This document shows, piece by piece, positions 62,175-64,000 of a stretch of 64,000 nt of DNA; the stretch's first letter is position 1, and each line of letters starts with the position of its first letter. The position numbers and the translations under genes are program-made. A model generated the notes under the pieces. It searched no databases. It saw only the letters and a program-made list of their open reading frames with translations, and had not been told where the DNA came from. The DNA is from Bacillus sp. FSL H8-0547 (GTDB taxonomy: Bacteria > Bacillota > Bacilli > Bacillales > Bacillaceae): assembly GCA_038002745.1 (NCBI GenBank), contig JBBODD010000001.1, positions 1,054,001 through 1,118,000 of the forward strand, written 5' to 3'.

Positions 62175-63458
62175 TTACTTCAAGTTATCCCATGAAGTCT
62201 GGAAGCGCTCAAGCATTGTGTCATAGTCGATTTTGCCTGCAGCATATTCCTGCATGGCAGCAGCGAATTCTTTATTCGCCCCGTCCGGCCATTTGAACCA
62301 AGTCCAAGGGATTGTTTTCTCTTCTTTAGAGTAATCAAGAATTGATGTTCCAAGATCGCCAAGTCCAGCAGGCTCGATGTTATCGAATGCCGGGATGAAT
62401 GCGAACTCTTCTGTGATGAAGCGTTTGCCTGTTTCAGATGAAACCATCCAGTTTAAGAATGCTTTCGCTTCTTCAAGGTGCTCTGAATTTTTGTTCAGTA
62501 CCCAGTTGTTCGGTACGCCGACTGGAAGGCTGTTCGCATTCTCATCATTGCTGATTGGAATTGGAAGGAAGCCCATGTTGATCTCAGGATTGATTTCTGT
62601 GATCATGTTCTCTGTCCAGTTACCTTGCTGAAGCATAGCTGTTTCGCCAGAAGCGAAAAGTGTAACCTGTGTATTGTAGTCTGTTGTTAATGGATTGTCA
62701 TTTGCATATTTGAGCTCTGTATCAAGAACTTCTTTGAACTGCTTGAACTGCTCGTTATCAGTGAATTTCTCTGAACCGTCATAAAGACCTGCGATAAATT
62801 TCTCCGGATCTTCCTGCTGTGCAAATGGAATGTTCAGTAAATGCTGCCCGATTACCCACCACTCGCCGTATCCAGCAGAGAATGGAGTGATCTTTTTAGC
62901 TTCAAGCTTTTTCGCAGCTTCTTTCAGTTCATCGATTGTTTTAGGAGGCTCAGTGATGCCTGCTTTTTCAAACAGGTCTTTGTTGTAGACAAAGCCGTAT
63001 CCTTCAAGGTTGACAGGCATTCCGTAAAGCTTGCCGTCTGCATCTGTCATCGGCACTTTTCCGATAGGAAGAACGTTCTCAACCCATGGCTCGCCTGAAA
63101 GATCAGCAAGCTTTTCTTTCCAGAGCTCAAGCTCTTTAAAACCGCCGTTGTTGAAAATATCCGGCTCTTCGCCTGAAGCAAATTTCGCTTTAAGCGCTGC
63201 ACCGTAGTCAGCACCGCCGCCTACTGTTTCAAGTTTAATCTTAATGTTTGGATTCTCAGCTTCATATTCTTTAATCATTGCCTGCAGCTGGTCAGCAATT
63301 TCCACTTTAAACTGGAAGAAGTTAAGCGTTACCACTTCATCGCCTGATTTTGAATCCTTGCCTGAATCTCCGCCTGAAGATGATTCTTTAGACGAACAGC
63401 CCGCCATAATGCCGAATACGAAAACGAATGACATACATAATAACAGAAAGCGTTTCAT
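62175..63458 (-). CDS. Sugar-binding lipoprotein (427 aa)
   Basis: Extracellular solute-binding protein family 1 with lipobox IMAGC (Cys21). Contains VTLNFFQFKVEIADQLQAMI, ANPNIKIKLETVGGGADYG and MLQQGNWTENMI, as in CUT1 binding proteins. AAGGAGGTCAATCCATCA precedes the ATG. It follows a permease gene on the same strand with an 82-bp gap that contains a hairpin. In this operon the binding protein comes after the permease, the reverse of the cluster at 30-33 kb. Confidence 0.92.
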   Translation of the reverse strand: MKRFLLLCMSFVFVFGIMAGCSSKESSSGGDSGKDSKSGDEVVTLNFFQFKVEIADQLQAMIKEYEAENPNIKIKLETVGGGADYGAALKAKFASGEEPDIFNNGGFKELELWKEKLADLSGEPWVENVLPIGKVPMTDADGKLYGMPVNLEGYGFVYNKDLFEKAGITEPPKTIDELKEAAKKLEAKKITPFSAGYGEWWVIGQHLLNIPFAQQEDPEKFIAGLYDGSEKFTDNEQFKQFKEVLDTELKYANDNPLTTDYNTQVTLFASGETAMLQQGNWTENMITEINPEINMGFLPIPISNDENANSLPVGVPNNWVLNKNSEHLEEAKAFLNWMVSSETGKRFITEEFAFIPAFDNIEPAGLGDLGTSILDYSKEEKTIPWTWFKWPDGANKEFAAAMQEYAAGKIDYDTMLERFQTSWDNLK

Positions 63459-63501
63459 TGATGGATTGACCTCCTTGAATCTTTTTATTTTATATAAATT
63501 C

Positions 63502-63529
63502 CTGCAATCTATAAATCAATAGATTGCAG
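63502..63529 (-). other. Intercistronic hairpin between permease and binding-protein genes
   Basis: CTGCAATCTAT-TGATTT-ATAGATTGCAG, perfect 11-bp arms, no T-run directly after it. It may stabilise the downstream binding-protein message or attenuate transcription. Confidence 0.6.
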
Positions 63530-63540
63530 AAACTTTATAT

Positions 63541-64000
63541 CTACTTGATCGAACCTGATGCGATTCCTTTAATAATGTGCTTTTGCAGGAACAGGAAGAA
63601 AATCACGACCGGCGTAATGCCAAGCACCAGCGCTGCGAGTCCCATATCCCACTGTTTTGTGTACTGCGCAAAGAATGAACTTGCCGCAAGCGGAATCGTG
63701 CGCAGCTCCGCATCCTGCAGAACAAGCAATGGAAGCAGGTAATCATTCCAGATCCAAAGCGTATTCAGAATGACTACCGTTACCGTGATCGGCTTCAGGA
63801 GAGGGAAAACGATTCTCCAGAACACGCCGAACTCACTGCAGCCGTCAATCTTAGCTGACTCTTCAATTTCAACAGGCACTGTTTTCACAAACCCGTGATA
63901 AAGGAACAAAGAAAGCGGAACACCAAATCCGAAATACATGATAATCAGACCCGGAATGCTGTTTGTCAGACCAAGGATGCCTCCAAGCTTCATCAGCGGA
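63541..64000 (-). CDS. Carbohydrate ABC permease, MalG type (5' end outside window)
   Basis: Last 150 or so residues of a CUT1 permease: YFGFGVPLSLFLYHGFVKTV, EAA loop EESAKIDGCSEFGVFWRIVFPLL, and a C-terminal end HIIKGIASGSIK. The frame stays open to the last base, so the apparent ATG at 63993 is internal and the gene continues beyond the window. The upstream permease partner should lie further right. Confidence 0.92.
   Translation of the reverse strand, partial: PLMKLGGILGLTNSIPGLIIMYFGFGVPLSLFLYHGFVKTVPVEIEESAKIDGCSEFGVFWRIVFPLLKPITVTVVILNTLWIWNDYLLPLLVLQDAELRTIPLAASSFFAQYTKQWDMGLAALVLGITPVVIFFLFLQKHIIKGIASGSIK

Overview
The window looks like the chromosome of an endospore-forming member of the Bacillaceae. 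It carries a germinant-receptor operon, the sporulation genes prkA and yhbH, the block trmL / yhbB-type amidase / queG in the order known from Bacillus subtilis, a yvdT-yvdS-yvdR-like TetR/SMR cluster, strong AGGAGG-type ribosome binding sites and ATPase-less sugar ABC operons. I cannot name the species.

Layout. 1-2.3 kb: a CitA/DcuS-type two-component system (kinase cut by the window edge). 2.3-29.1 kb: an accessory region with AT-rich flanks. On the minus strand it holds a four-gene operon (HlyB-like ABC exporter, RTX-type HlyD, an unrecognised lipoprotein, and a 5,877-residue RTX protein). Downstream lie small genes (two membrane proteins, a SUKH-like protein, a DUF2283 protein, two tiny membrane proteins) separated by repeated terminator elements, and there are gene remnants on both sides. 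29.4-34.3 kb: a ThuA / sugar ABC transporter / LacI cluster with palindromic operators. 34.4-36.9 kb: a secreted hydrolase, a lipoprotein, a 53-bp tandem array and a dispersed repeat. 36.9-40.5 kb: spermidine synthase, SMR pair plus TetR, a carotenoid-type membrane protein, a ferritin-like protein. 40.6-44.5 kb: a germinant receptor operon A-C-B-D. 44.6-48.7 kb: a small membrane protein, an OmpR/kinase pair, a DUF4256 protein and a 52-bp tandem array. 48.8-54.6 kb: an M48 peptidase fused to ankyrin repeats, a fasciclin protein, yhbH, a 53-aa gene, prkA. 54.7-58.6 kb: a repeat, a 30-aa peptide gene, trmL, amidase, queG, a B3/B4 protein, tRNA-Gly. 58.7-64 kb: a YesMN-type system beside a sugar ABC operon that runs off the window.

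The most unusual item is the RTX operon. RTX giants with HlyB/HlyD exporters are typical of Gram-negative bacteria, where TolC completes the channel. Here the same architecture sits in a genome that reads as monoderm. The giant has a lipase-like N-terminus, a FrpC-type Asp-Pro self-processing module, about 24 RTX/haemolysin-related modules in recently amplified DNA repeats, and a C-terminal motif of the kind seen on Gram-negative RTX exoproteins. A lipoprotein gene stands between the exporter genes and the substrate. Together these suggest a type-I-like secretion system adapted to a single-membrane cell.
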